Below the pieces are notes generated by a model. It saw only the letters and a program-made list of their open reading frames with translations. It was not told the DNA's origin and did no database searches. From Bin5 sp965220715 (GTDB lineage Bacteria; Chloroflexota; Anaerolineae; Caldilineales; Caldilineaceae), in the NCBI GenBank assembly GCA_965220715.1, contig OZ244843.1, positions 1,612,001-1,676,000 of the forward strand: a stretch of 64,000 bases of DNA. Reading direction: 5' to 3'. The position numbers and the translations under genes are program-made. Shown here piece after piece: positions 54,095 through 62,536 of this stretch (positions are counted from its first letter, which is position 1; each line of letters opens with the position of its first letter).

Positions 54095-55114
54095 TTAGGA
54101 CTTTCGCAAAGCTGGCTGGAAAGCAGGGATAGTCGGGCAGCGCAGTTGGTTTCGCGGATAATCGCTGAACAGGTCAGTATGCACGCGATAGATGGTTTTG
54201 TTGAGCAAGGAGGCGTGGACTTTCAGGGACAGCCAAGCATGGTAACAGCAAGCGAGGTGATTGCGCTGAGAACGAGCTTTGCGACATTGGCATTTGGCGG
54301 AGCCTGTTAACTGCTTCAATTCGCAGTGAAATTCTTCGATCTGCCAGCGCAACTCGTTCGCGTTTTGAGCGACTTGCGTGATCACGGTCTCATCCAGATC
54401 ATTGGTGATGACCCAGTCAATGTCGCCGTTTAGGGCAACTACCTTGAACAATCTCACTTTGAAAGGCACTTTCTTGAGCTTGACAATGATGCCATGCGTA
54501 AGCCGTTCGTCGTTCCAATCGATCGCATCGAGATGAATATAGCCATCTTCTGCGCTCAGACTGACCATGCGGTTGGCTTTCAGTGTGGTGGTAAAGGTCA
54601 ATCCCAGACGGTGAACCAGCTTCAAGTTCTGCCAGGAGCCATACCAACTATCAAACAGCACAGTCTTGGCCTGTATCTGTTTGGCGCCAACCGCTCGCAG
54701 CAGCAGCTCTTGAAAATGGTCGTTCTTTGACTTGCCATCCGCTTCTTTGGCGTAGATGCGGAAATCAATCGGATAATAGTCGCCCTCTTCACCACTGGTA
54801 TGAATCAGGTTCACGACTGCGATGCCGCGCACCAGACCACCTTCAGCGCCACTGTACTGCAGCTTTACCATCTCGATTGACCGTGCGTAGCGTTTGTCTT
54901 GCACACTGTCGTCAATAATCAGGTAAGCGTCTGGGCTGTCTTCGATCTGTCCTGCCACCAGTTCCCACAGATGACTGGCTGTGAGTCGCTCCCGTTTCAG
55001 AAAATCGCTGACTGCATCGTGGCTCATGCCTTCCAGATGTTCAGCCAGATTGGTACAGGTGTAGTTGATCGGCGTGCTGACTAGGTATTCGACATACTTC
55101 TGTTTTGTAATCAT
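54095..55114 (-). CDS. IS4/IS701-like DDE transposase
   Basis: A 339-residue transposase with DDE-type motifs: first Asp in YLIIDDSVQDK (about residue 66), second Asp in VLFDSWYGSWQNL (about 164), and the Glu region WQIEEFHCELKQLTG followed by CQCRKARSQRNHLAC. The C-terminus (AFQPALRKS) is encoded by the inverted repeat itself, and the stop codon straddles the element end. No frameshift is visible, so it may be active. Family placement within the IS4/IS701 group is by motif style only. Confidence 0.88.
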   Translation of the reverse strand: MITKQKYVEYLVSTPINYTCTNLAEHLEGMSHDAVSDFLKRERLTASHLWELVAGQIEDSPDAYLIIDDSVQDKRYARSIEMVKLQYSGAEGGLVRGIAVVNLIHTSGEEGDYYPIDFRIYAKEADGKSKNDHFQELLLRAVGAKQIQAKTVLFDSWYGSWQNLKLVHRLGLTFTTTLKANRMVSLSAEDGYIHLDAIDWNDERLTHGIIVKLKKVPFKVRLFKVVALNGDIDWVITNDLDETVITQVAQNANELRWQIEEFHCELKQLTGSAKCQCRKARSQRNHLACCYHAWLSLKVHASLLNKTIYRVHTDLFSDYPRNQLRCPTIPAFQPALRKS

Positions 55115-55156
55115 GTCTCAAGCTTACAGGATCCTGTCCTCCTAGCGAAAGTCCTA
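54096..55156. mobile_element. Insertion sequence (about 1061 bp) with 12-bp inverted ends
   Basis: Ends are taggactttcgc (54096-54107) and gcgaaagtccta (55145-55156), perfect 12-bp inverted repeats. One transposase gene fills the element. No target-site duplication is evident directly at the ends, but a 9-base direct repeat gtaatatta occurs at 54086-54094 and 55175-55183. It truncates a MalF-type permease gene. Confidence 0.85.
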
Positions 55157-55662
55157 TTTGTAATGGAAATTCTTGTAATATTAGTGCCCGAAATTGGAGA
55201 AGCATTCCTGAGAGCGTATCATCATGATGAAGCCATTACTCTCGCCAAAAGAAAATCTGAAGGCGAAGGAGAGCCGCTGTAAGTCTGTGAATTGCCCATA
55301 ATTCAACTGCCCATAGTCGATCAAAGACAGCGAGGAAACGTTTGCGAAGTCAAGCATATAAGTCCAAAAAAAATCACCCCGCCCTAACCTGCCCTTATCC
55401 GCCCTAACCCGTCTTAACCCAGGGCAATTGCATCGAAATGGGGACAACGGGTGATGCTGCCTGAATCGGGTAGGGGCGCCCCTTATGGGCGCACTTCGTG
55501 GGCTACTATGGCGTCCGAATTTAGATGCGATTGCCCGGCGCGTTCGCCCGACCATATAGAGATCGGGTATAATCAGCTATCGTAATTAGACCCACTGGCA
55601 ACAGCGGGGCAGCAAGACCGATACGCCCAGAAAATCAGGACAAAATAAAGCGAGTCATCCCA
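55157..55662. other. Intergenic region with a MITE copy
   Basis: About 500 bases between the IS and the zinc dehydrogenase. No permease N-terminus is found here. It includes a 39-codon plus-strand frame (55162-55281) of unknown meaning, short cgccctaacc-type direct repeats (55378-55420) and the MITE-like element at 55420-55538. Confidence 0.55.
55420..55538. repeat. MITE-like element, 119 bp, second copy
   Basis: Left end cagggcaattgcatc (55420-55434) and right end gatgcgattgcccgg (55524-55538) are inverted repeats with two mismatches. The interior matches 25020-25139 (gctgcctgaatcgg, taggggc, gcgcccctta/ccccttgtgg variants, atggcgtccgaa). There is no coding capacity. Two copies of the same size, 30 kb apart, support a mobile non-autonomous element. 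Confidence 0.7.
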
Positions 55663-56703
55663 ATGAAAGCAGTTGCCAAGTTCGGATACGGCGATAAGGA
55701 AGTGGAAGTACGGGACGTACCGGAACCGCAGATGGGGCCGGGGCAGGTGATGGTGGAAGTGAAGGCCACCGGCGTATGCGGCTCCGACGTACATATGTGG
55801 CGCAATAAGCAGTCGTGGGAGATCACGCTGCCGCTCGTGCTGGGCCACGAATTCGCCGGCGTCATCGTCGACGTAGGCGACAGCGTCTCGGGTTGGGAAA
55901 TCGGCGACAGAGTGGCGGTGGAAACCGCCGCCGAAGTGTGCGACGCCTGTGTCTACTGCCTGAGCGGCAACTACAATCTCTGTCCCAGCCGCCTGGGTTA
56001 CGGCGCGCTGGCCGATGGCTCGATGACCAGCTATGTGGCGGCCCGCCCACCGATCCTGCATCGGATACCGGAAAACGTGCCCGACGAGCACGCGGCGCTT
56101 ACCGAACCGATCTGCGTGGCCTACAATGCGCTTGTCGAAAAGACCGCCATGAAACCCGGTGACCTGGTCGTGATTCAGGGGCCAGGGCCAATCGGCATCT
56201 TGGCCCTGCAGATCGCACGCATCCGCGGCGCCGGCACACTTGTCGTTCTCGGTACAGACGCGGACGCCAAGCGCATGGAGGTGGCGGCCGAACTCGGCGC
56301 CGATTACACGCTCAACATCCAGCGCGACGATCCAGTTGCACTGATCGGTTCTTTGGGAGACGGCTTCGGCGCCGACCTGGTCATCGACGCCACCGGCGTC
56401 AGCAAGGCGTTGCAGCAGTCATTGGAGCTGGTGCGGCCCAATGGACGCATCACCAAGATCGGTTGGGGGCCGCAACCGTTGGATTTCAGCCTGGACCCGC
56501 TGGTGGCCAAAGCAGTAACACTCCAAGGCACTTTCAGCCACCTCTACCCCACCTGGGAGCGAGTACTGACCTTGCTCTCCACCGGGCAGGTGAATCTGGC
56601 GCCGGTCATCGGCGGCATCTACCCCCTGGAGGACTGGGAAGAGGCCTTCGAAAGTATGGAGCAGGGCGAAAGCGTGAAATCGGTCCTCCGTCTGGACGCT
56701 TGA
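55663..56703 (+). CDS. Zinc-dependent medium-chain alcohol/polyol dehydrogenase
   Basis: A 346-residue MDR-family dehydrogenase (sorbitol or threonine dehydrogenase-like). Catalytic zinc ligands lie in ATGVCGSDVHMW (about residues 34-45) and GHEFAGVIVDVG; the structural zinc site is CDACVYCLSGNYNLC (about 90-104); the nucleotide loop is QGPGPIGILALQIA (about 168-181), followed by VIDATGVSKAL. It would oxidise a sugar alcohol or secondary alcohol with NAD(P). Its ATG at 55663 has no strong ribosome binding site. The Uma2 genes follow on the same strand. Confidence 0.92.
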   Translation: MKAVAKFGYGDKEVEVRDVPEPQMGPGQVMVEVKATGVCGSDVHMWRNKQSWEITLPLVLGHEFAGVIVDVGDSVSGWEIGDRVAVETAAEVCDACVYCLSGNYNLCPSRLGYGALADGSMTSYVAARPPILHRIPENVPDEHAALTEPICVAYNALVEKTAMKPGDLVVIQGPGPIGILALQIARIRGAGTLVVLGTDADAKRMEVAAELGADYTLNIQRDDPVALIGSLGDGFGADLVIDATGVSKALQQSLELVRPNGRITKIGWGPQPLDFSLDPLVAKAVTLQGTFSHLYPTWERVLTLLSTGQVNLAPVIGGIYPLEDWEEAFESMEQGESVKSVLRLDA

Positions 56704-56747
56704 ATCGAGAACGCTCGATTCAGTCCCGGATGGAAGCGAGGCAGGCC

Positions 56748-57359
56748 ATGGCCTATCCGACCACGAAACCTGAAGACACGAACGAACTGACTTGGGAGAT
56801 CGCGCAACTCTTTCCCGCCCAGGGTCACTGGAGCGAGGAGGAGTATCTGGCATTGGATACCAACCACCTGATCGAATTTTCCCACGGGCAGTTGGAGGTC
56901 TTGCCTATGCCAACCCAGTCGCATCAGCTACTGGTCATCGCCCTGTTTAAGCTTCTGGACAACTTTGTACGGACACGACAACTGGGCACAGTTCTGCTTG
57001 CGCCCATGCGGGTTCAACTCTGGCAAGGCAAGTTCAGAGAGCCGGATATCCTTTTCATGCGCACAGAGCATGATGACCGCCGCTCTGACAGTTTCTGGGA
57101 GGGCGCTGACCTGGTTATGGAAGTCGTCAGTCCCGATGATCCGCGGAGGGACAGGGTGACCAAACGCCGCGAGTACGCGCAGGCAGAGATTCCCGAATAC
57201 TGGATCGTCGATCTTGCTGATGCGTCGATCAGCGTTCTTACGTTACGTGGACGGGAGTATGCGCTTCACGGAGAGTTCGTTCAAGGCGAGCTGGCGACGT
57301 CTGAACTGCTGGATGGATTCACGGCTGACGTGGGCGCCGTAATTTCTGAGGCAAGTTGA
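56748..57359 (+). CDS. Uma2 family putative endonuclease, tandem copy 1
   Basis: A 203-residue PD-(D/E)XK-fold protein of the Uma2/DUF820 family: LALDTNHLIEFSHGQLEVLPMP, the catalytic Asp in FREPDILFM, Glu in DLVMEVVSPDDPRRD, basic TKRREYAQAEIPEYWIVD. The ATG at 56748 with a gcgagg site gives the same N-terminus as the neighbouring paralogue; 56730 is an alternative. Its start region is almost identical to copy 2 for about 45 residues, whereas the middle is divergent. Role of the family is unresolved. Confidence 0.88.
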   Translation: MAYPTTKPEDTNELTWEIAQLFPAQGHWSEEEYLALDTNHLIEFSHGQLEVLPMPTQSHQLLVIALFKLLDNFVRTRQLGTVLLAPMRVQLWQGKFREPDILFMRTEHDDRRSDSFWEGADLVMEVVSPDDPRRDRVTKRREYAQAEIPEYWIVDLADASISVLTLRGREYALHGEFVQGELATSELLDGFTADVGAVISEAS

Positions 57360-57372
57360 CAGAGGGCAGAGA

Positions 57373-57984
57373 ATGGCCTACTCCCCGGCAACACCCGAAA
57401 ACGCAGTCGAACTGACCTGGGAGATCGCGCAACTCTTTCCCGCCCAAGGCCACTGGAGCGAGGAGGAGTATCTGGCACTGGATACCAATCACCTCATCGA
57501 ATTCTCGCACGGGCAGTTGGAGGTTCTGCCGATGCCCACGTTTTCGCACCAACGGCTCGTTGCATTCCTGTACCGATCGCTTTTGGGATTCGTCGAAGAG
57601 CGTGCGTTGGGTGTTGTGATGTTTGCGCCACTGCGTATTCAACTCTGGAGCGGGAAATACCGCGAGCCGGATATCGTTTTCATGGCCGCTGAACACGCCG
57701 ACAGGTTGGGTGAACAGTTCTGGCGCGGCGCCGATCTGGTCATGGAAGTCGTCAGCCCCGATGATCCCCGCAGGGAGACGGTGACCAAACGCCGCGAGTA
57801 CGCGCAGGCGGGGATTCCCGAATACTGGATCGTCGATCCTGCCGATATGTCGATCACCGTCCTCACATTGCGAGAACGGGAATATGCCCTTCATGGAGAG
57901 TTCGTCGCGGCCGAGACCGCTACATCTCTGCTGTTGGAAGGCTTCACGGTTGACGTGGACTCCGTGCATTCTGAGGCAAGCTGA
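57373..57984 (+). CDS. Uma2 family putative endonuclease, tandem copy 2
   Basis: A 203-residue paralogue of the product of 56748-57359, starting 13 bases after it. Conserved blocks are ELTWEIAQLFPAQGHWSEEE, YREPDIVFM, GADLVMEVVSPDDPR and TKRREYAQAGIPEYWIVD; the helix region near residues 60-100 (RLVAFLYRSLLGFVEERALG) differs strongly. The ATG has a gagggcagag site. Equal length and adjacency indicate a tandem duplication. Confidence 0.88.
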   Translation: MAYSPATPENAVELTWEIAQLFPAQGHWSEEEYLALDTNHLIEFSHGQLEVLPMPTFSHQRLVAFLYRSLLGFVEERALGVVMFAPLRIQLWSGKYREPDIVFMAAEHADRLGEQFWRGADLVMEVVSPDDPRRETVTKRREYAQAGIPEYWIVDPADMSITVLTLREREYALHGEFVAAETATSLLLEGFTVDVDSVHSEAS

Positions 57985-58085
57985 CATTGTGCCGCGCGCA
58001 ATTCGTATGTGCCCAACCCGCACACATTTCGTAGTGCTTAACCGCATCTGAAAAGGCCGTTTCCCATCTCCCACGGAGTCTATCT

Positions 58086-58760
58086 TTGACGAAAAAAGAA
58101 CCGATTATTCAGGTTTCTCTGGACGTAACATCCATTGGCGAAGCCCTGGAGATGGCGGGCGCGGCCGTGCGCGCCGGTGTAGACTGGCTGGAGGCCGGCA
58201 CACCGCTGATCCTGGCGGAGGGGCTGCACAGCGTGCGCGCCATGCGTGAGGCTTTCCCCGATCATCCAATAGTGGCCGACCTCAAGACGATGGATGGGGC
58301 CGGCCTCGAGGCGGAGATGATGTTCCAGGCCGGCGCGGACTATGTTGTCGTCATGGGTGTCGCCCACGATGCCAGCATTATCGAGCAAGTCAAGATGGCG
58401 CAGCGCTGTGGCGGCAAGGTCATGTGCGATGTGATGCTCTGCGCCGACAAAGCCGGCCGCGCCAAAGAGGCCCAGGACATGGGTGTCGATGTCATCATCG
58501 TCCACACCGGTTTCGATGAACGCGCTATGATACCCGGCCTCAGCCCCCTGGACGACCTGCCGGCCATCCTCGACGCCGTCGACATCCCCGTGCAGGCTGT
58601 CGGCGGGCTGACCGTCGAGCAGGCCATCGAAACACTCGAATTGGGCGCCGACATCGTCGTCTTCGGCGCCCCCCTGGTGATCGCCTCCGACGCCTTCACC
58701 GCCGCGACCGATGATTTTGAGGGTCTGCTCCGAGAGATTGTGACAAAGGTCAAAGGGTAA
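58086..58760 (+). CDS. HUMPS/OMPDC-family enzyme (hexulose-phosphate synthase or 3-keto-L-gulonate-6-phosphate decarboxylase-like)
   Basis: A 224-residue (beta/alpha)8 protein of the orotidine-phosphate-decarboxylase suprafamily. The N-terminal strand is IQVSLDVT; the defining metal/acid motif DxKxxD appears as VADLKTMDGAG (about residues 61-71); VHTGFDER and AVGGLT precede the phosphate-binding end VVFGAPLVIASD. Family members make or split 3-hexulose-6-phosphate or decarboxylate 3-keto-L-gulonate-6-phosphate; sequence alone does not decide. The TTG at 58086 with cggag is the likely start. The neighbours suggest sugar-acid metabolism. Confidence 0.88.
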   Translation: MTKKEPIIQVSLDVTSIGEALEMAGAAVRAGVDWLEAGTPLILAEGLHSVRAMREAFPDHPIVADLKTMDGAGLEAEMMFQAGADYVVVMGVAHDASIIEQVKMAQRCGGKVMCDVMLCADKAGRAKEAQDMGVDVIIVHTGFDERAMIPGLSPLDDLPAILDAVDIPVQAVGGLTVEQAIETLELGADIVVFGAPLVIASDAFTAATDDFEGLLREIVTKVKG

Positions 58761-58801
58761 ACTCCAGTTGCCAGTAACTCTACTGATTGCAGATTAAGTT
58801 T

Positions 58802-59809
58802 ATGAGTGCCAGGGCACCCCGCAACCGTACCATTACATTGAATGATGCCGAGCGCGAACTCTATGGCAGCCGCCTGCTCATTCTTGATGGGCCGGTGCAG
58901 GTTGACGCGATTCTGGACCGCACCATCCACCAGAATACGCTGAAAATATTGGACTATATGCCGAGCCAGTTTGCCGACCTGATATTCGTCGATCCTCCTT
59001 ATAATCTTTCCAAGCAGTTCAATGGCCGCGCCTTCGCCGCCCGATCACTAGATGCCTATGAGGAGTGGTTGGCCGGTTGGCTGCCGCAACTGGCGCGCCT
59101 GCTTACGCCGACAGGCTCGCTCTATCTGTGCGGTGACTGGCGCTCCTCTGCCGCCATCCACAGGTTGGCCCAGCGCCACTTTGTCGTGCGCAATCGGATT
59201 ACATGGGAACGGGAGAAGGGGCGGGGCGCAAAAGCAAACTGGAAAAACGCCTCGGAGGATATCTGGTTCTGCACACTTTCCGACGACTACGTGTTCAATG
59301 TGGATGCGGTCAAACTCACCCGCCGCGTGCGCGCCCCGTATACCGACGAAAAGGGCATGCCCAAGGACTGGCAGGAATCCCCTGGCAGCGCAGACGGCCG
59401 TTTCCGTCTCACCCACCCGTCGAATCTGTGGACCGACCTCACCGTTCCCTTTTGGTCGATGCCGGAGAATACCGACCACCCGACCCAGAAGCCGGAAAAG
59501 CTGCTGGCCAAAGCCATTCTGGCGAGCACAAATCCGGATGCTATCGTCTTCGATCCTTTCCTCGGCTCTGGCACGGCGTCGGTGGTCGCCAAAAAACTGG
59601 GGCGCCGCTATGTGGGCATTGAAATCGAGCGAGACTACTGCTGCCTGGCCGAAAAGCGTCTGTCCCTGGCCGCTGAAGATCCGACTATACAAGGCTATGC
59701 AGATGGTGTATTCTGGGATCGCAACTCGCAGACCGAAAGGACAAGCCGCGCCAGAATGCGACACGCTGCCAGTGCCTCTCAGAACCAACTAGGGCTCTTC
59801 TCGCCATAG
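58802..59809 (+). CDS. DNA (adenine-N6 or cytosine-N4) methyltransferase, beta class
   Basis: A 335-residue SAM-dependent DNA methyltransferase. Catalytic motif IV is FVDPPYN (D64-N68), before motif I FDPFLGSGTA (about residues 243-252), the order of beta-class enzymes such as M.HinfI and CcrM. Between them are the recognition-type region and the conserved HPTQKPEKLL. There is no cognate restriction gene nearby, so it may be an orphan regulatory methylase. The ATG at 58802 is preferred over the TTG at 58787. Target sequence not predictable by eye. Confidence 0.9.
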   Translation: MSARAPRNRTITLNDAERELYGSRLLILDGPVQVDAILDRTIHQNTLKILDYMPSQFADLIFVDPPYNLSKQFNGRAFAARSLDAYEEWLAGWLPQLARLLTPTGSLYLCGDWRSSAAIHRLAQRHFVVRNRITWEREKGRGAKANWKNASEDIWFCTLSDDYVFNVDAVKLTRRVRAPYTDEKGMPKDWQESPGSADGRFRLTHPSNLWTDLTVPFWSMPENTDHPTQKPEKLLAKAILASTNPDAIVFDPFLGSGTASVVAKKLGRRYVGIEIERDYCCLAEKRLSLAAEDPTIQGYADGVFWDRNSQTERTSRARMRHAASASQNQLGLFSP

Positions 59810-59817
59810 AGCGGGTC

Positions 59818-59943
59818 TTGCGCGAAGGCCCCCGCAGCATAGTCGACCACATTCGCGCCCATATATCTCAGCCTGCCGAGACTCGTCGACAGGTTTCGGA
59901 AGCGATTGCGCAATCAACATTGGCTCGCGGTGGACAGGTCTGA
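59818..59943 (+). other. Short helical open frame after the methyltransferase
   Basis: A 41-residue frame from a TTG at 59818 (REGPRSIVDHIRAHISQP, ETRRQVSEAIAQSTLARGG) immediately after the methylase stop, in another frame. It reads as a helix-rich piece and may be the displaced C-terminus of an adjoining gene or chance coding. No start signal is clear. Confidence 0.2.
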
Positions 59944-60002
59944 TCACAGTCCATCATTCAATCATATAGATCATCGTTCAGACTACTGGAAGGAGAAGAG
60001 AT

Positions 60003-61328
60003 ATGAGGCTACTTGAAGATATCCAGGATATCCGTTTCCCTGCCAATCTGCCCGAAACGCTTCTGGCCGTCCACCAGAATTTCGATACGCCCCAGGTCGA
60101 TGACATCCACGCTGCCGTGGGCAAGGCCCTGACCGAGAGCGGCATTATGGCGCCTATGCAGTCGGGCGATTCCGTCGCCATCGGCGCCGGCAGCCGCGGC
60201 ATCGCCAACCTCGCCCGTATCGTGCGCGCGGCCGTCGATCACCTGAAGGCCGCCGGCATGAGACCATACGTCGTCCCCGCCATGGGCAGCCACGGCGGCG
60301 CTACCGTCGATGGCCAGAAAGAGATCCTCGCCGGCATGGGCGTCACCGAGGAGGCCATGGGCGTTGAGATTAGAGCGACGATGGAGGTATCCGAGATCGG
60401 CCGCATCCCCAACGGGCCGGCCGTCTGCCAGGGCAAGGATTCGATGGCCGCCGATCATGCCATACTGGTCAGCCGCATCAAGCCGCATACTGATTTCCGC
60501 AGCCACCTCGAGAGCGGCCCCTCGAAGATGTGCGTCATCGGCTTGGGCAAACAGCACGGCGCCTCCATGATGCACAGCGGCGGCGGCAGGAACTTCCAGA
60601 TGTATCTGGAACCGGCTGCGCGCGTGTACGAGACCAACACCAACTTCCGCGGCGCCATCTGCCCCATAGAGAACGCTTATGAGGACACCGCCATGATCGT
60701 CGGCCTCACCGCCGCCGAAGTAGGCACGCAGAAAGAGGCCGATCTGCTCGTCAATGCCAAGGACTACCTGGCCCAGATCCCCTTCGCAGCCGTAGACGTG
60801 CTCGTAGTACGCGACCTGGGCAAAAACATCTCAGGCACCGGCATGGACACCAACGTCATCAGCCGCCTCAGCATTCCCCGCCAGCCCGAAAACTTCGGCA
60901 AAGTCGACGTGGCCATCATCACCGTGCTCGACTTGACCGAGGAGACCCACGGCAATGTCTCCGGCCTCGGCCTTGCCAACGTAACCACAGCGCGCGTCGC
61001 CCGCAAGATCGACTGGCAGGCCACCTATATGAACGCGGTGACATCCGGCATCTTCAGCGCCACCCGCTCCCACCTGCCCCTTACTTTCGCCGACGACGAA
61101 CGCGCCCTGCAAGTCGCGCTGCGCATCTGCGCCGAACCCCAGGACGCGGCCAGAATGGTCTTTATCCGCGATACCCTGACCCTGGAGGATTTCTACGTCA
61201 GCCCCAGCCTGCGGGCAGAAGTCGAAAGCCATCCACGTCTCACCATCTCCGGCGAAGCGCCTCTTACCTTCATGGACGGCGTCATGCAGACCCCTTGGCA
61301 GTTGGAGCCGGAGCTGGAGTACGCCTGA
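60003..61328 (+). CDS. Lactate-racemase-like (DUF2088/LarA-domain) protein
   Basis: A 441-residue protein with a LarA-like N-terminal domain: SGDSVAIGAGSRGIANLARI, VVPAMGSHGGATVDGQKEILAGMG, then the conserved SRIKPHTDF and LESGPSKMCVIGLGKQHG, and in the C-terminal part NISGTGMDTNVISR and LDLTEETHGNVSGLGLANVTT. LarA is a nickel-pincer-cofactor 2-hydroxyacid racemase; relatives of this long form racemise or epimerise other hydroxyacids. No larB/C/E genes are in the window. Start ATG 60003 has aaggagaag. It is followed by a terminator-like hairpin. Confidence 0.85.
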   Translation: MRLLEDIQDIRFPANLPETLLAVHQNFDTPQVDDIHAAVGKALTESGIMAPMQSGDSVAIGAGSRGIANLARIVRAAVDHLKAAGMRPYVVPAMGSHGGATVDGQKEILAGMGVTEEAMGVEIRATMEVSEIGRIPNGPAVCQGKDSMAADHAILVSRIKPHTDFRSHLESGPSKMCVIGLGKQHGASMMHSGGGRNFQMYLEPAARVYETNTNFRGAICPIENAYEDTAMIVGLTAAEVGTQKEADLLVNAKDYLAQIPFAAVDVLVVRDLGKNISGTGMDTNVISRLSIPRQPENFGKVDVAIITVLDLTEETHGNVSGLGLANVTTARVARKIDWQATYMNAVTSGIFSATRSHLPLTFADDERALQVALRICAEPQDAARMVFIRDTLTLEDFYVSPSLRAEVESHPRLTISGEAPLTFMDGVMQTPWQLEPELEYA

Positions 61329-61347
61329 TCCCACTGACAATGACTTC

Positions 61348-61382
61348 GCCCAATGCTGACCCCAGGACTGTCAGCATTGGGC
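61348..61382 (+). terminator. Hairpin after the LarA-like gene
   Basis: gcccaatgctga (61348-61359) and tcagcattgggc (61371-61382) form a perfect 12-bp stem with an 11-base loop, 20 bases after the stop codon. It has no T-run, so it may be a factor-dependent or bidirectional terminator, or an mRNA stabiliser. Confidence 0.55.
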
Positions 61383-61465
61383 AACAGGCGAACTGACCCG
61401 CCTTCAAAAACTGTTCTCTTCCTGCCCTGCAGCGCAGAATTTGAACCTCAACCTCCTCACGTCAC

Positions 61466-62524
61466 ATGACTCACAGCTCAGAAATGTCGAAGCGCTCTTC
61501 TCGTCTCGCTCTTCTCTTGGGCGACCCCAGTGGGATCGGGCCGGAAATCGTTGCCCGCGTGCTGGCGGAACGAGTGGGGGAGGACAAAACTCCAGCCGAT
61601 TCCCACGACGTAGACATTGTCGTAATCGGCGACCCCTGGTTGCTGGACTGGGGCGCGCAGTGCGCCGGTCTCTCACTCGATCTGCCGCATTACAATTCAC
61701 CTGAGGACCTCCCGGCCTCGGCCGCAGGCCCCATGCTCCTGACCGGCCCATCCTTCCCGCCTGACGCACACACGCCGGGCCGGATGAGCGCGGCCGCCGG
61801 CCTCTACGTCCTGCAAACGCTCGACTATGCCGCCGACCTCGCCCGCGCCGGCGTCATCGACGGCATCTGCTATGCCTCGCTCAATAAGCAGGCCATGCAC
61901 ACCGCCGGCAGCCGTCACGAGGACGAGTTGCGCTACTTCGCCGACCGCCTCGGCGCGAGCGGCTACGTCGGCGAAGTCAACACACTGGACGGACTATGGA
62001 CCTCGCGCGTGAGCTCCCACATTCCCCTGCGGGCCGTCTATGAGCATATCTCCGTCGCTGAAATTCTGCCCGCCATTCGCCTGATCCACCATACCATCCG
62101 CCGCAGCGGTCTGCCGTTGCCCCGCCTCGCCGTCGCCGGTCTGAATCCCCATGCCGGCGAAGGCGGACTGTTTGGCAGCGAAGAAATCGATGTAATCCGC
62201 CCCGCGATAGAAGCCGCCCAGGAAGAAGATATCGCCGCGACCGGCCCATACCCGCCCGACACCGTCTTTCTGCGAGCGAGTCGCGGCGAGTTCGACGGCG
62301 TCGTAACCATGTACCACGATCAGGGCCAGATCGCTATGAAGCTGCTGGGCTTCGAACGCGGCGTCACCATCCACGGCGGCCTGCCCACGCCGATTACAAC
62401 CCCGGCCCACGGCACCGCTTTCGACATCGTCGGGCAGGGCGTAGCCAACCCCCAGGCTCTCAAGCAAGCCCTGAAGCTGTGCGCGCAGATGCTCACCCCT
62501 GGGCGGCGCGGGCAACCCGCATAA
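61466..62524 (+). CDS. pdxA: PdxA-family 4-hydroxythreonine-4-phosphate dehydrogenase (catabolic paralogue likely)
   Basis: A 352-residue NAD-dependent beta-decarboxylating dehydrogenase. PdxA marks: LLLGDPSGIGPEIVARVL (about residues 16-33), NKQAMHTAGSRHEDEL with ligand His, RLAVAGLNPHAGEGGLFGSEE, FDGVVTMYHDQGQIAMKLLGF (ligand region), and HGTAFDIVGQG. PdxA acts in pyridoxal phosphate synthesis, but copies in sugar-acid clusters (PdxA2) oxidise phosphorylated erythronate or threonate. The surrounding LarA-like and aminotransferase genes favour the latter. The start at 61466 or 61484 is uncertain. Confidence 0.9.
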   Translation: MTHSSEMSKRSSRLALLLGDPSGIGPEIVARVLAERVGEDKTPADSHDVDIVVIGDPWLLDWGAQCAGLSLDLPHYNSPEDLPASAAGPMLLTGPSFPPDAHTPGRMSAAAGLYVLQTLDYAADLARAGVIDGICYASLNKQAMHTAGSRHEDELRYFADRLGASGYVGEVNTLDGLWTSRVSSHIPLRAVYEHISVAEILPAIRLIHHTIRRSGLPLPRLAVAGLNPHAGEGGLFGSEEIDVIRPAIEAAQEEDIAATGPYPPDTVFLRASRGEFDGVVTMYHDQGQIAMKLLGFERGVTIHGGLPTPITTPAHGTAFDIVGQGVANPQALKQALKLCAQMLTPGRRGQPA

Positions 62525-62536
62525 GCAGAGGAAAAT

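Noticed and set aside
54086..55183. gtaatatta direct repeats as target-site duplication of the IS
   Set aside because: The right copy is about 19 bases away from the inverted repeat, so it cannot be a simple duplication at the element ends; may be chance in AT-rich sequence.
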